From Natronosporangium sp035305625 (lineage in GTDB: Bacteria > Actinomycetota > Actinomycetes > Mycobacteriales > Micromonosporaceae): DNA of 64,000 nucleotides. Location of the stretch: positions 124,001 to 188,000 of the forward strand of contig CAWEKD010000011.1 of assembly GCA_963809545.1 (NCBI GenBank). The letters run 5' to 3'. Within the stretch, counting starts at the first letter, position 1; each line of letters starts with the position of its first letter. The position numbers and the translations under genes were made by a program. Below the pieces are notes generated by a model, which saw only the letters and a list, made by a program, of their open reading frames with translations, was not told the origin of the DNA and did not search any database. Of this stretch, positions 41,661 through 50,310 are shown one piece after another.

Positions 41661-44378
41661 TACTGCCGCGGCTTCTCCCGCAACTCGAAGGTCTCGATCA
41701 CGTCGTCGACCCGGATGTCGTTGTAGCCACCCAGGGTCAGACCACACTCGAACCCTTCCCGCACCTCGGTGACGTCGTCCTTCTCCCGTCGCAGCGAGGC
41801 GATGGTCAGGTTGTCCGCCACCACGGCGCCGTCGCGGATCAGGCGGGCCTTGGCGTTGCGCCGGATCAGGCCGGAGCGGACCACGCAACCGGCGATGTTG
41901 CCGAACCGGCTGGAGCGGAAGATCGCCCGGATCTCGGCCGTACCGAGCGCGACCTCCTCGTAATCCGGCTTGAGCATGCCCTTGAGCGCGGCCTCGATCT
42001 CCTCCAGGGCCTGGTAGATCACGGTGTAGTACCGGATCTCCACGCCCTCCCGCTCGGCCAGGGCCCGCACCTGCGGCGACGAGGTCCGCACGTTGAACCC
42101 GACGATGATCGCGTCGGATGCGCTGGCGAGCATCACGTTGCTCTCGGTGATCGCACCGACCCCGCGGTCGATCACCTTCAGCTGGATCTCCTCCGGGATC
42201 TCCAGCTTGAACAGCGCGTCCTCCAGCGCCTCCACCGACCCGGACACGTCACCCTTCAGGATCAGGTTGAGGGTGCTCTTCTCGCCCTCCTTGATCTGCT
42301 CCATCAGGGTCTCGAGGGTGGCGCGACCACGCGAGGTGGCCATCTGGGCCGCCCGACGACGGGCCTGGCGCTGCTCGGCGATCTGGCGCACGGTCCGGTC
42401 GTCGGCGGCCGCCAGGAGCATGTCCCCGGCGCTGGGCACCGAGGTCAGGCCGAGCACCAGCACCGGTCGGGAAGGACCGGCCTCCTTCACCTGCCGGCCG
42501 TGCTCGTCCAGCATCGCCCGGACCCGGCCGTGGGCGGAGCCGACCACCACCGAGTCACCCTGGCGCAGGGTGCCCTTCTGCACCAGCACCGTGGCCACCG
42601 CACCCCGGCCCTTGTCCAGGTGAGCCTCGATCGCCACCCCCTGGGCCGGGCCGTCGACCGGAGCGTTCAGCTCCAGCGCGGCGTCGGCGGTCAGCAGTAC
42701 CGCCTCCAGCAGCTGGTCCAGCCCGATGCCGGGCTTGGCGGCCACGTCCACGAACATGGTGTCGCCGCCGTACTCCTCGGCGACCAAGCCGTACTCGGTG
42801 AGCTGCTGCCGCACCCGCGCCGGGTTGGCCTCCGGCTTGTCGATCTTGTTGACCGCGACCACGATCGGCACGTCCGCGGCCTTGGCGTGGTTGAGCGCCT
42901 CCACCGTCTGCGGCATCACGCCGTCATCCGCCGCGACCACCAAGATCACGATATCGGTGACCTGCGCACCCCGCGCCCGCATGGCGGTGAACGCCTCGTG
43001 CCCCGGGGTGTCGATGAAGGTGATCGCCCGGTCCTCGCCCTCGTGGTTGACGTGGACCTGGTAGGCACCGATGTGCTGGGTGATGCCGCCGGCCTCGCCC
43101 GCACCGACGTTGGTGCGCCGGATCGCGTCCAGCAGCCGGGTCTTCCCGTGGTCGACGTGCCCCATCACCGTCACCACCGGCGGCCGGTTGACCAGCCGCT
43201 CCGGCGGCACATCGGCCTCGAGGTCGATGTTGAACTGGGCCAGCAGCTCCCGGTCCTCGTCCTCGGGGCTGACGATCTGGACGTTGTAGCCCAGGTGCTC
43301 CCCCAGCAGCTGGAGCGTCTCATCCGAGCAGGACTGGGTGGCGGTCACCATCTCGCCCAGGGTGAACATCTCCTGGACCAGCGACCCCGGGTTGGCGTTG
43401 ATCTTTTCGGCGAAGTCCGACAGGGACGCCCCCCGCGGCAGCCGAATGGTCTCGCCGTTACCCCGCGGCGCGCCGGACCCCATGGTCGGGGCGGCGAGAT
43501 TGTCAAACTCTTGCCGCCGCTGCTTACGGGACTTACGCCCCCGCTGCGGACGACCACCTGGGCGACCGAACGCCCCCGCGGTTCCACCACGGCCCCGGCC
43601 ACCCCGGCCACCGCCGGGAGGCCCACCCCGATAACCGCCGGGCGCGCCGACGCCGGTACCGATCCCGGGACCGCCCCGACCGCCCCGCGGACCACCGCCG
43701 ACCCCGCGGCCAGCGCCGGGCCGGCCGGTTCCCCGGCCCGCGCCCGGGGTCCCCGGCCGGGTCGGCCGCTGGGGCGGCATGGAGGCCGGCGACGGACGCG
43801 GCGGCATGTTGGCGGGCGACGGACGCGGCGGCATGTTGGCCGGCGACGGACGCGGCCCCGCCGGCGTGATCCCGAACGGGTTGTTGCCAGCACTGCGCGC
43901 CGGTGGCCGTGGTGTGGGCTGCGGCTTCCTACCCTCCGCCTCCCGACGCTGCTGCTGTTGCTGGGCCTGCCGAGCGGCGCGAGCAGCCGCCTCGTGCTCT
44001 GCCTTCAGGGCGGCGGCGCGTGCCTCCGCCGCCGCGAGTTCGATGTCGTGGGCGCTGGCCGGCTTCGCCCGCCCTGGAGGAGGTCCGGGCACAGGACCCC
44101 GCTTGGGCGGCCCTGGCTTGGCCACCGGTCGGGCCGGGGCCGGCTTCTCATCCGGTGGAGCCGCCTTGCCGTCGGTCTGGGCAGCCTTCGCCTCGGCCGC
44201 TTCCGCAGCCGCAGCGCGCCGCCGCCATCTCTTCCCGCAGCCGGCGGGCCACCGGGGCTTCCACCGTGCTCGACGCCGATTTCACGAACTCGCCCATGTC
44301 CTTCAACTTGGCGAGCACGGTCTTGCTCGGCACGCCGAGTTCCTTCGCAAGCTCGTGTACGCGGGCCTTACCTGCCAC
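41660..44378 (-). CDS. infB: Translation initiation factor IF-2, frame interrupted near its N-terminus
   Basis: Full-length IF-2 of about 905 residues spread over two frames. From GTG 44378 (GAGGAG upstream) the IF2N domain reads MAGKARVHELAKELGVPSKT, then the frame changes near 44213-44222 at GCGGCGGCGCGCTGCGG, where one extra base is present. The second frame carries the Ala/Pro/Gly-rich linker and, from about residue 405, the GTPase (GHVDHGKTRLLDAIR, DTPGHEAF, NKIDKP) and the C-terminal fMet-tRNA domains, ending at 41660. IF-2 is essential, so an assembly indel is the best explanation. A GTG at 44125 could start a shorter IF-2 without the N-domain. Confidence 0.9.
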
Positions 44379-44491
44379 TGCACTCCTCAATCCGAGGCCG
44401 CGCGGGGCAGACCCGCCGCGACCTCACTCGTCCACTTGAAGCCCGGTCATCGCAGCGACTTCATCGTGTGCTCATCTCGGTCGTCCTGTCT

Positions 44492-44812
44492 TCAGCTCTC
44501 TCCCTGGTGGGTCGAGCGGCCCGGGTCGAGCAGCTCGACCAACGCTCCGGCGTCCGGGACGCTGGAGAGCCGCAACGCCCGCCCGAAGGCGCGACGCCGC
44601 TGTGCCAGCGCGAGGCAGTCCGGATTGGGGTGCAGATGTGCCCCCCGCCCCGGTAAGCGGCGGTGAGGATCCGGAACGAGTCGGACGCGACCACCGGCCC
44701 CGTCGGCCCCGTCCGGAACCGCCACGATCCGCAGCAGCTCCGACGCTGGCGCACGTTTCCGGCAGCCCACACACGTGCGCACCCATCGTGCCCACCGTGG
44801 CGCAACCACCAT
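44492..44812 (-). CDS. ylxR: YlxR (DUF448) RNA-binding protein
   Basis: 106 residues from ATG 44812. Family core VRTCVGCRKRAPASELLRI (starting near residue 11), then VPDPHRRLPGRGAHLHPN and CLALAQRRRAFGRAL. YlxR is a small basic protein encoded between nusA and infB in many bacteria and thought to modulate RNA or RNase P. A start at GTG 44782 is possible. Lies 92 nt after nusA, in its usual slot. Confidence 0.88.
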   Translation of the reverse strand: MVVAPRWARWVRTCVGCRKRAPASELLRIVAVPDGADGAGGRVRLVPDPHRRLPGRGAHLHPNPDCLALAQRRRAFGRALRLSSVPDAGALVELLDPGRSTHQGES

Positions 44813-44904
44813 CACGCGCTGTGTCACGCGCAAGTTTAGCCCGAGGCGGCGGGTGGCAGCACCTGCCCCCGCAGACCTCGGCATCGCCTGCTGGGACCGT
44901 ATGT

Positions 44905-45924
44905 TCAGCCAGCCGACAGCGTGGCGGAGTTACCGGCCGGGTCTCCGCCGGTCTCGGCGTCGGAGTGGATGTCAATCCGCCAGCCGGTCAATCGCGCCGC
45001 CAGTCGGGCGTTCTGCCCTTCCCGACCGATCGCCAACGACAGCTGATAATCCGGCACAATCACCCGGGCGGTACGGGTGGCCTCATCGACCACCTCGACC
45101 CGCAGCGCCTTGGCGGGTGACAGGGCGTTACCGACGAACTCGGCCGGATCCTCCGACCAGTCCACGATGTCGATTTTCTCGCCGTTCAGCTCGCTCATCA
45201 CGGCCCGTACCCGCTGCCCCATCGGACCGATGCAGGCCCCCTTGGGGTTGACGCCGGGCACGTGCGCCCGTACCGCGATCTTGGACCGGTGACCCGCCTC
45301 CCGCGCCACCGCGGCGATCTCCACGGTGCCGTCGGCGATCTCCGGTACCTCCAGCGCGAACAGCTTCTTCACCAGACTGGGGTGGGAGCGCGACAGCGTG
45401 ATCTGTGGTCCACGCATCCCCCGCACCACGTGCACCACCACGCACTTCAAGCGCATCCCGTGCGGGTAGACCTCACCCGGTACCTGCTCGCCCGGCGGCA
45501 GCGTGGCCTCCACCTTCCCCAGGTCCACGGTGACGATGCCGCGCTCGGACCGGGGGCCGTGCGCCTGGACCACACCGGTGACCAGGTCCCCCTCCCGACC
45601 GGAGTACTCCCCGTAGTGGACCTCGTCGGTGGCCTCCCGGAGCCGTTGCAGGATCACCTGCCGGGCCGTCATGGCCGCGATCCGACCGAAACCGTGGGGG
45701 GTGTCGTCCCACTCCCGCACCACTTCGCCGTGTTCGTCCCGCTCCTGGGCGAACACCGACGCCTCACCAGTCTTCCGGTTGATCTCCACCCGGGCGTGCG
45801 GATAGGAACCCTCGGTGTGCTTGTACGCGGTGAGCAGGGCTGACTCGATCGCGGCCAGAATGGTCTCGAACGGGATCTCACGCTCCCGCTCCAGCGCGCG
45901 CAGCGCCGCGAGGTCGATGTTCAC
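44905..45924 (-). CDS. nusA: Transcription termination/antitermination factor NusA
   Basis: 339 residues, the short actinobacterial form without AR repeats. The N-terminal polymerase-binding domain starts NIDLAALRALEREREIPFET; S1 domain near 130 (GDLVTGVVQAHGPRSERG); KH1 and KH2 contain GQRVRAVMSELNGEKIDIVDW and the Asp-Tyr-Gln-rich GREGQNARLAARLTGWRIDI, each shown here in part. It binds RNA polymerase and nascent RNA. Start GTG 45924; spacing to rimP is 6 nt. Gene order rimP-nusA-ylxR-infB is intact. Confidence 0.95.
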   Translation of the reverse strand: MNIDLAALRALEREREIPFETILAAIESALLTAYKHTEGSYPHARVEINRKTGEASVFAQERDEHGEVVREWDDTPHGFGRIAAMTARQVILQRLREATDEVHYGEYSGREGDLVTGVVQAHGPRSERGIVTVDLGKVEATLPPGEQVPGEVYPHGMRLKCVVVHVVRGMRGPQITLSRSHPSLVKKLFALEVPEIADGTVEIAAVAREAGHRSKIAVRAHVPGVNPKGACIGPMGQRVRAVMSELNGEKIDIVDWSEDPAEFVGNALSPAKALRVEVVDEATRTARVIVPDYQLSLAIGREGQNARLAARLTGWRIDIHSDAETGGDPAGNSATLSAG

Positions 45925-45930
45925 CTGCCC

Positions 45931-46536
45931 TCACCCCTCTCCGTCGTCCTCGCCGGCTTCGTCGCCGGCATCCGTAATCGACCGCAGTTCCACCTGCACC
46001 CGGCCAGGCCCGAGCTGGTCGTAGCGCCACTGCTGGGTGGCGCCCGCCACCTCCAGCGTTACCGACTCACCAGTGACATCGGTAATCCGACCCGTGACGG
46101 TCCTCCCGTCGGGTACCCGTACCGACACCAATCGGCCAAGGTTGCGCCGCCAGTGCCGGGGTTCGGTCAGGGGCCGGTCCACCCCCGGCGAGCTGACCTC
46201 CAGCACGTACTCCCCCGGGATCACCAGGTCGCCCGCCTCCTCGGCGGCGTCCAGCGCGGTCGACAGCTCCCGGGAGATGTCCGCGATCGCGTCCAGCCCG
46301 ACTCCCCCGTCCCGGTCGACCACCACCTGCACCCGGTGCCGGCGCCCCATCCGGGCCACCCGGACCGCCTCCACGTCGAATCCCGCCTGGCGGATGACCG
46401 GTGTAATCACCTGCGTCAGGCTCTGCCGCAACGCGGCCAAGTCCACCCGCGCGACCGGCTCGGCGACGCGTTCTCCAGTGCCCCGGTTGTTCACCCGGTC
46501 ACCTGTCCGCTTGTCACCGCGTCCACGCGGTCGCAT
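45931..46536 (-). CDS. rimP: Ribosome maturation factor RimP
   Basis: 201-residue 30S assembly factor. RimP blocks are ALRQSLTQVITPVIRQAGFD, VEAVRVARMGRRHRVQVVVD and EYVLEVSSPGVDRPLTEPRHW (partial), then DVTGESVTLEV. The first 25 residues are an Arg/Gly-rich tail. ATG 46536 has a GGGGGTGGGAG purine stretch before it. First gene of the nusA operon, divergent from a Tat-type lipoprotein gene. Confidence 0.92.
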   Translation of the reverse strand: MRPRGRGDKRTGDRVNNRGTGERVAEPVARVDLAALRQSLTQVITPVIRQAGFDVEAVRVARMGRRHRVQVVVDRDGGVGLDAIADISRELSTALDAAEEAGDLVIPGEYVLEVSSPGVDRPLTEPRHWRRNLGRLVSVRVPDGRTVTGRITDVTGESVTLEVAGATQQWRYDQLGPGRVQVELRSITDAGDEAGEDDGEG

Positions 46537-46750
46537 CGGCTCCCACCCCCCTATTCGGTATCGGTGCACCCCGCCGCCCCGGCGAACCCGCCGGTCCCGT
46601 CAGTTGGGCTGAGCGTAGCGCGCCGATGCCGGCACTGCTTCCCGCCGCTCCGGTGGCGGCACAACCTCCAGGTACGCCCCACCATGGACGGCCCCACCGA
46701 CGGGGACCCGATCGTGGCGGTGGGCGGGGTGTCGACACCACCCCGGCCGG

Positions 46751-47245
46751 ATGGTGTTCACTATCCCGGTGCACACAGGTTGGTCCCGACGGGCGGTATT
46801 AGGCGGCGCGGCGGCGGTGGTCGCCGGTCTCGCCGGCTGCACGGACTGGCAAGACGGGTCCGACCCATCCCCACCCGATCCGCTGGAGCCGCTGTTGGCG
46901 GCCACCTCGACCTTGGTGAGCCGGTACGAGCAGGCGATCGCTGAGGTACCGGCGTTGGCGGACCGGTTGACGCCCCTGTTGGCCACCCACCAGGAGCATG
47001 TCCGGGTGATCCGGGCGATGATCGGGCGGCCGGAGCCGTCCGCTACCCCCGACGGGATGCAGTGGGTGGAGCCGTCCGAGACCGCCGAGCGGAGCGAGGA
47101 GGACGTGTTGGCGGAGCTACGCGCCGCCGAAGAGGCCGGGCAGCAGGCCGCCACCGACGCCTGCCTCGCGGCGCCGCCGGACCGGGCGCCCCTGTTGGGG
47201 TCGATCGCCGCGGCGCGGGCTAGTCACCAGGTGGTGCTGAGATGA
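46751..47245 (+). CDS. Probable Tat-exported lipoprotein of unknown function
   Basis: 164 residues. A twin-arginine start (WSRRAVLGGAAAVVAG) ends in a lipobox-like LAGC (Cys near residue 29), implying export by Tat and lipid anchoring. The remainder is helical (PLEPLLAATSTLVSRYEQAIAE; SEEDVLAELRAAEEAGQQAA) and acidic. It is coupled to the next gene, a DUF4439 protein, by an ATGA overlap, and such pairs occur widely in actinobacteria. No function can be assigned. Confidence 0.7.
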   Translation: MVFTIPVHTGWSRRAVLGGAAAVVAGLAGCTDWQDGSDPSPPDPLEPLLAATSTLVSRYEQAIAEVPALADRLTPLLATHQEHVRVIRAMIGRPEPSATPDGMQWVEPSETAERSEEDVLAELRAAEEAGQQAATDACLAAPPDRAPLLGSIAAARASHQVVLR

Positions 47246-47694
47246 TCAACCCCACGCCCACCGGCACCGCCACCTCGGCACCCACCGGGCTGGCCGCCGC
47301 GCTCGCCGCGGAGCAGGCCGCGATCTTCGCGTACGGGCTGCTCGGCGCCTGGCTGCCGGAGGAGGAAGCGGAGGCGGCCCGCCAGGCGGAAGCCGCCCAC
47401 CGGGACCGGCGCGACGTGTTACTGACCACCCTGGCGGACCGCGGTGAACCGCCCGTGACGGGCGGGATCTACCAGGCACCGTTTCCGGTGACCGGGCCGG
47501 ACCAGGCCCGGGAGCTGGCGATCCTGGTCGAGGAGCGCGTGGCGGCGGTGTGGCGGGCCACCCTGGCCGACGTCACTGGGGAGGACCGGAGGATGGCGGT
47601 GGCCGCGCTGGTGGACGCGGCGGTCCGGGCAACCGGTTGGCGCCAGGCGGCCGGGATGGACCCGGCCACGGTGCCGTTCCCCGGCGCCACGTGA
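47242..47694 (+). CDS. DUF4439 ferritin-like-domain protein
   Basis: 150 residues, predicted four-helix bundle. ALAAEQAAIFAYGLLGAW (residues about 20-37) and RQAEAAHRDRRDVLLT carry the Glu and His-containing helices of the DUF4439 ferritin-like family; the ATG overlaps the previous stop. Whether it binds iron is unknown. Paired with the lipoprotein upstream, it may act at the cell surface or as a chaperone for it (inference only). Confidence 0.78.
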   Translation: MINPTPTGTATSAPTGLAAALAAEQAAIFAYGLLGAWLPEEEAEAARQAEAAHRDRRDVLLTTLADRGEPPVTGGIYQAPFPVTGPDQARELAILVEERVAAVWRATLADVTGEDRRMAVAALVDAAVRATGWRQAAGMDPATVPFPGAT

Positions 47695-47746
47695 TCAGAC
47701 CACCGGAGCGAGCAGCCCCGGGCCACGAGACGGTGACGCCGCACCC

Positions 47747-47786
47747 TTGCCGACGGGGATACCCCGTATGCATACTCAGTGGGTAT
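47747..47786 (+). promoter_or_regulatory. Promoter and PadR-type operator, apparently leaderless
   Basis: TTGCCG (47747-47752) and CATACT (47771-47776) lie 18 bp apart; the ATG at 47785 starts 8 nt after the -10 box, the expected distance for a leaderless transcript, and no ribosome-binding site exists. The palindrome GTATGCATAC (47766-47775) overlaps the -10 box, and ATACCC/GGGTAT (47759-47764, 47781-47786) frame it, so PadR-family autorepression is plausible. Confidence 0.6.
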
Positions 47787-48321
47787 GTCCATCCGACACG
47801 GCCTGCTGGCACTGCTGCAGCACGGCCCCCGCTACGGCTACCAGCTACGCGCCGCGTTCGAGCACTACACCAAGGCGACCTGGCCGCTGAACATCGGCCA
47901 GGTCTACACCACGCTGGCCCGGCTGGAACGGGACGGACTGGTGCGGGCACTGCCGGCGGGAGAAGGTAGGCAACGGCCGTACGAGCTCACCGACGCCGGG
48001 CGGGCGGAGGTGGCGCACTGGTTCACCAACCCGGTCCGCCGCCGAGGCCGCCCCCGAGACGAGCTGGTGATCAAATTGGCCCTGGCGCTGACCACCCCGG
48101 GGGTGGATGTGCCGGCGGTCGTACAGGCGCAGCGGACCGCGACCACCGCGGCGCTGGCGGAGTACCGCCAACTCCGGGCCACCCTGACCGAGCCGAGCGA
48201 ACGCTCCGCACAACTGGTCCTGGACGCGATGATCTCGCAGGCGGAGGCGGAGCTGCGGTGGTTGGACCACTGCGAGGCGACGCTCCTGCGCGCCGACGAC
48301 CCGCCCGCCACCGCACCCTAG
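47785..48321 (+). CDS. PadR-family transcriptional regulator
   Basis: 178 residues. N-terminal winged helix SIRHGLLALLQHGPRYGYQL, then NIGQVYTTLARLERDGLVRA and a PYELTDAGR wing (residues about 5-75), followed by the dimerising C-terminal helical domain of the vinculin-like PadR-s2 type (VIKLALALTT, QLVLDAMISQAEAELRWLD). ATG 47785 preferred over GTG 47779 because of the promoter spacing. PadR proteins repress transporter or detoxification genes; the ligand is unknown. The convergent neighbour is a VIT-type transporter. Confidence 0.88.
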   Translation: MSIRHGLLALLQHGPRYGYQLRAAFEHYTKATWPLNIGQVYTTLARLERDGLVRALPAGEGRQRPYELTDAGRAEVAHWFTNPVRRRGRPRDELVIKLALALTTPGVDVPAVVQAQRTATTAALAEYRQLRATLTEPSERSAQLVLDAMISQAEAELRWLDHCEATLLRADDPPATAP

Positions 48322-48350
48322 CCCGCCGACCCCACCGACCAGCCGACCGA

Positions 48351-49231
48351 CTAGGTGACGCTGACCCCGACCAGCGCCCCGATCAGGTACGTGGCGAGGG
48401 CGGCCGCCCCACCCAGCAGCAGTTGTCGCAGCGCCCCGAACCAGCGCGGCCGACCGGTGAACCCGGCCGCCAACGCTCCCGCGGCCAGCAGCCCCAGACC
48501 ACCGGTGACGAGCGCCAGCCACAGGCTGGTGGCGCCCAGCAGGTACGGCAACAGCGGAATCAGCGCCCCGATCGCGAAGGTGAGGAACGACGACCCCGCC
48601 GCGAGCCACGGGCTGGGGGCGTACCCGGGGCTGACCCCCAACTCCTCCTGGACGTGGAACCGCAGCGCCTGCTCCGGGTGGTCCCGCAGCGCATCGGCCA
48701 TCTGCCGGGCCACCTGCGGATCCAGACCCCGCGCGATCCACATCCGGGCCAGCTCCTCCGCCTCCGCCTCCGGATGCCGGGCCAGCTCCTGCCGCTCCCG
48801 CTCGATCTCCCGGGCGATCTGCTCATTCTGGGTCTTGACGCTGGTGTACTCCCCGAACGCCATCGAGATCGCCCCGGCGACCAGCCCCGCCACGCCGGCC
48901 ACCACGATCCCGCCCGGCGCCACCCCACCGCCGCCCACCCCGGCGATCAAGGCGATGTTGGTGACCAGCCCGTCCATCCCGCCGAACGTGGCGGCCCGCA
49001 GCCACCCACCGGAGACATCACCGTGGTGGTCGGGGATCAGGGCCGCCGGGGTCGGCTCCGATGACTCCGGCCCCGCCCCGGTCGACTCCGCCCCCGCTCC
49101 GGTCGCCGGGCCGCCCGTGGGAATCTCCGGGGTACGGGCGTCCTCCGGGTGCGATCGTCTTCCGGAGTGCGGTCGTCCTCGGGAGTACGGACCTCCTCAG
49201 GCGTACGAGGATCGTACGGCGTAGCGGACAT
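48351..49231 (-). pseudogene. VIT/CCC1-family metal transporter, N-terminal frame interrupted
   Basis: Membrane protein of about 293 residues over two frames. The first frame from ATG 49231 reads MSATPYDPRTPEEVRTPEDD, an acidic TPEDDR-repeat head. At a run of three G (49147-49149) one base seems missing, and the second frame continues PEDARTPEIPT..., reaching GDVSGGWLRAATFGGMDGLV, TNIALIAGVGGGGVAPGG, a membrane helix, a charged Glu/Arg helix (EIERERQELARHPEAEAEEL) and three more helices. The core resembles the vacuolar iron transporter family. It follows map 9 nt later on the same strand, a plausible operon. Confidence 0.75.
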
Positions 49232-49240
49232 CAGTCCAGC

Positions 49241-50107
49241 TTACGGAAGGGTGAGGATCTCGTAGCCGTCCTCAGTCACAACCACGGTGTGCTCGAACTG
49301 GGCCGTCCAGCGCCGGTCCCGGGTGACCGCGGTCCAGCCATCTGGCCACAACTCGTGCTCGGGCGAGCCGAGTGTGATCATCGGCTCGACGGTGAAGGTC
49401 ATCCCCGGCTCCATCACCACTTTCAGCTCCGGCTGGTCGTAGTGCGGCACGTACAACCCGCTGTGGAACGCCTCGCCGATCCCGTGACCGGTGAAGTCCC
49501 GCACCACGCCGTAGCCGAACCGGCGGGCGTACGACTCGATCACCCGCCCGATCACGTTCAGCTGCCGCCCCGGGGCGATCGCGCGGATGCCGCGCATCAT
49601 CGCCTCCTGGGTGCGCTCCACCAGCAGCCGGGCCTCCTCGCTGACCTCCCCCACCAGGAAGGTCGCGTCGGTGTCCCCGTGGACGCCGTGGATGTAGGCG
49701 GTGACGTCGACGTTGATGATGTCGCCGTCCTGCAGCACGGTCGAGTCCGGGATGCCGTGACAGATCACCTCGTTCAGGGAGGTGCAGCAGGACTTGGGGA
49801 AGCCCCGGTAGCCCAGTGTGGACGGGTAGGCGCCGTGGTCACACAGGAACTCGTGCACCACCCGGTCGATCTCGTCGGTGGTCACCCCCGGCTTGCAGTA
49901 CTCCCCGGCCACCTGCAGCGCCTGCGCCGCCAGTCGGCCGGCGATCCGCATCTTCTCGATGGTCTCCGGGGTCTGCACATGCGAACCGGTGTACGGGCGG
50001 GGCTGACCACCCCGGGCGACGTACTCCGGCCGCGGAATGTGGGCCGGCACCTCCCGGCGAGGGGAAATACGGCCGGGAGTGAGCGGGGCACGCGGGCTGA
50101 CACTCAT
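49241..50107 (-). CDS. map: Type I methionine aminopeptidase
   Basis: 288 residues. Metal ligands are in NVDVTAYIHGVHGDTDATF (two Asp near 143-154), FTGHGIGEAFHSGLYVPHY (His), MEPGMTFTVEPM (Glu) and FEHTVVVTEDG (Glu). A 40-residue N-terminal extension with PREVPAHIPRPEYV-like sequence is the actinobacterial MetAP1c form. It removes the initiator methionine from nascent proteins. ATG 50107 (MSVSPRAPLTPGR) chosen. Downstream gene is the VIT-type transporter. Confidence 0.93.
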   Translation of the reverse strand: MSVSPRAPLTPGRISPRREVPAHIPRPEYVARGGQPRPYTGSHVQTPETIEKMRIAGRLAAQALQVAGEYCKPGVTTDEIDRVVHEFLCDHGAYPSTLGYRGFPKSCCTSLNEVICHGIPDSTVLQDGDIINVDVTAYIHGVHGDTDATFLVGEVSEEARLLVERTQEAMMRGIRAIAPGRQLNVIGRVIESYARRFGYGVVRDFTGHGIGEAFHSGLYVPHYDQPELKVVMEPGMTFTVEPMITLGSPEHELWPDGWTAVTRDRRWTAQFEHTVVVTEDGYEILTLP

Positions 50108-50310
50108 ACCGGCCACCCTAACGCGCAGACCCGGAATGCCCACCACCTACGGCCACAACGCGGGCACCGTCACCGCCTGACGCGCTTCCCGCCCGCGCCC
50201 GACCCGCACCGGCTGGCCGCCCCTTGCCGGGTGGCTTCCTCCACCTGGCCTGGGTTGCCCGGTGCGGTGAAGATAGCGGCGTCCGTGACGGGCCACCGGA
50301 AGGGAAGCGC

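Noticed and set aside
41480..44656. 1058-residue plus-strand open frame
   Set aside because: It is antisense to infB; Pro/Arg/His-rich composition and lack of motifs mark it as a shadow.
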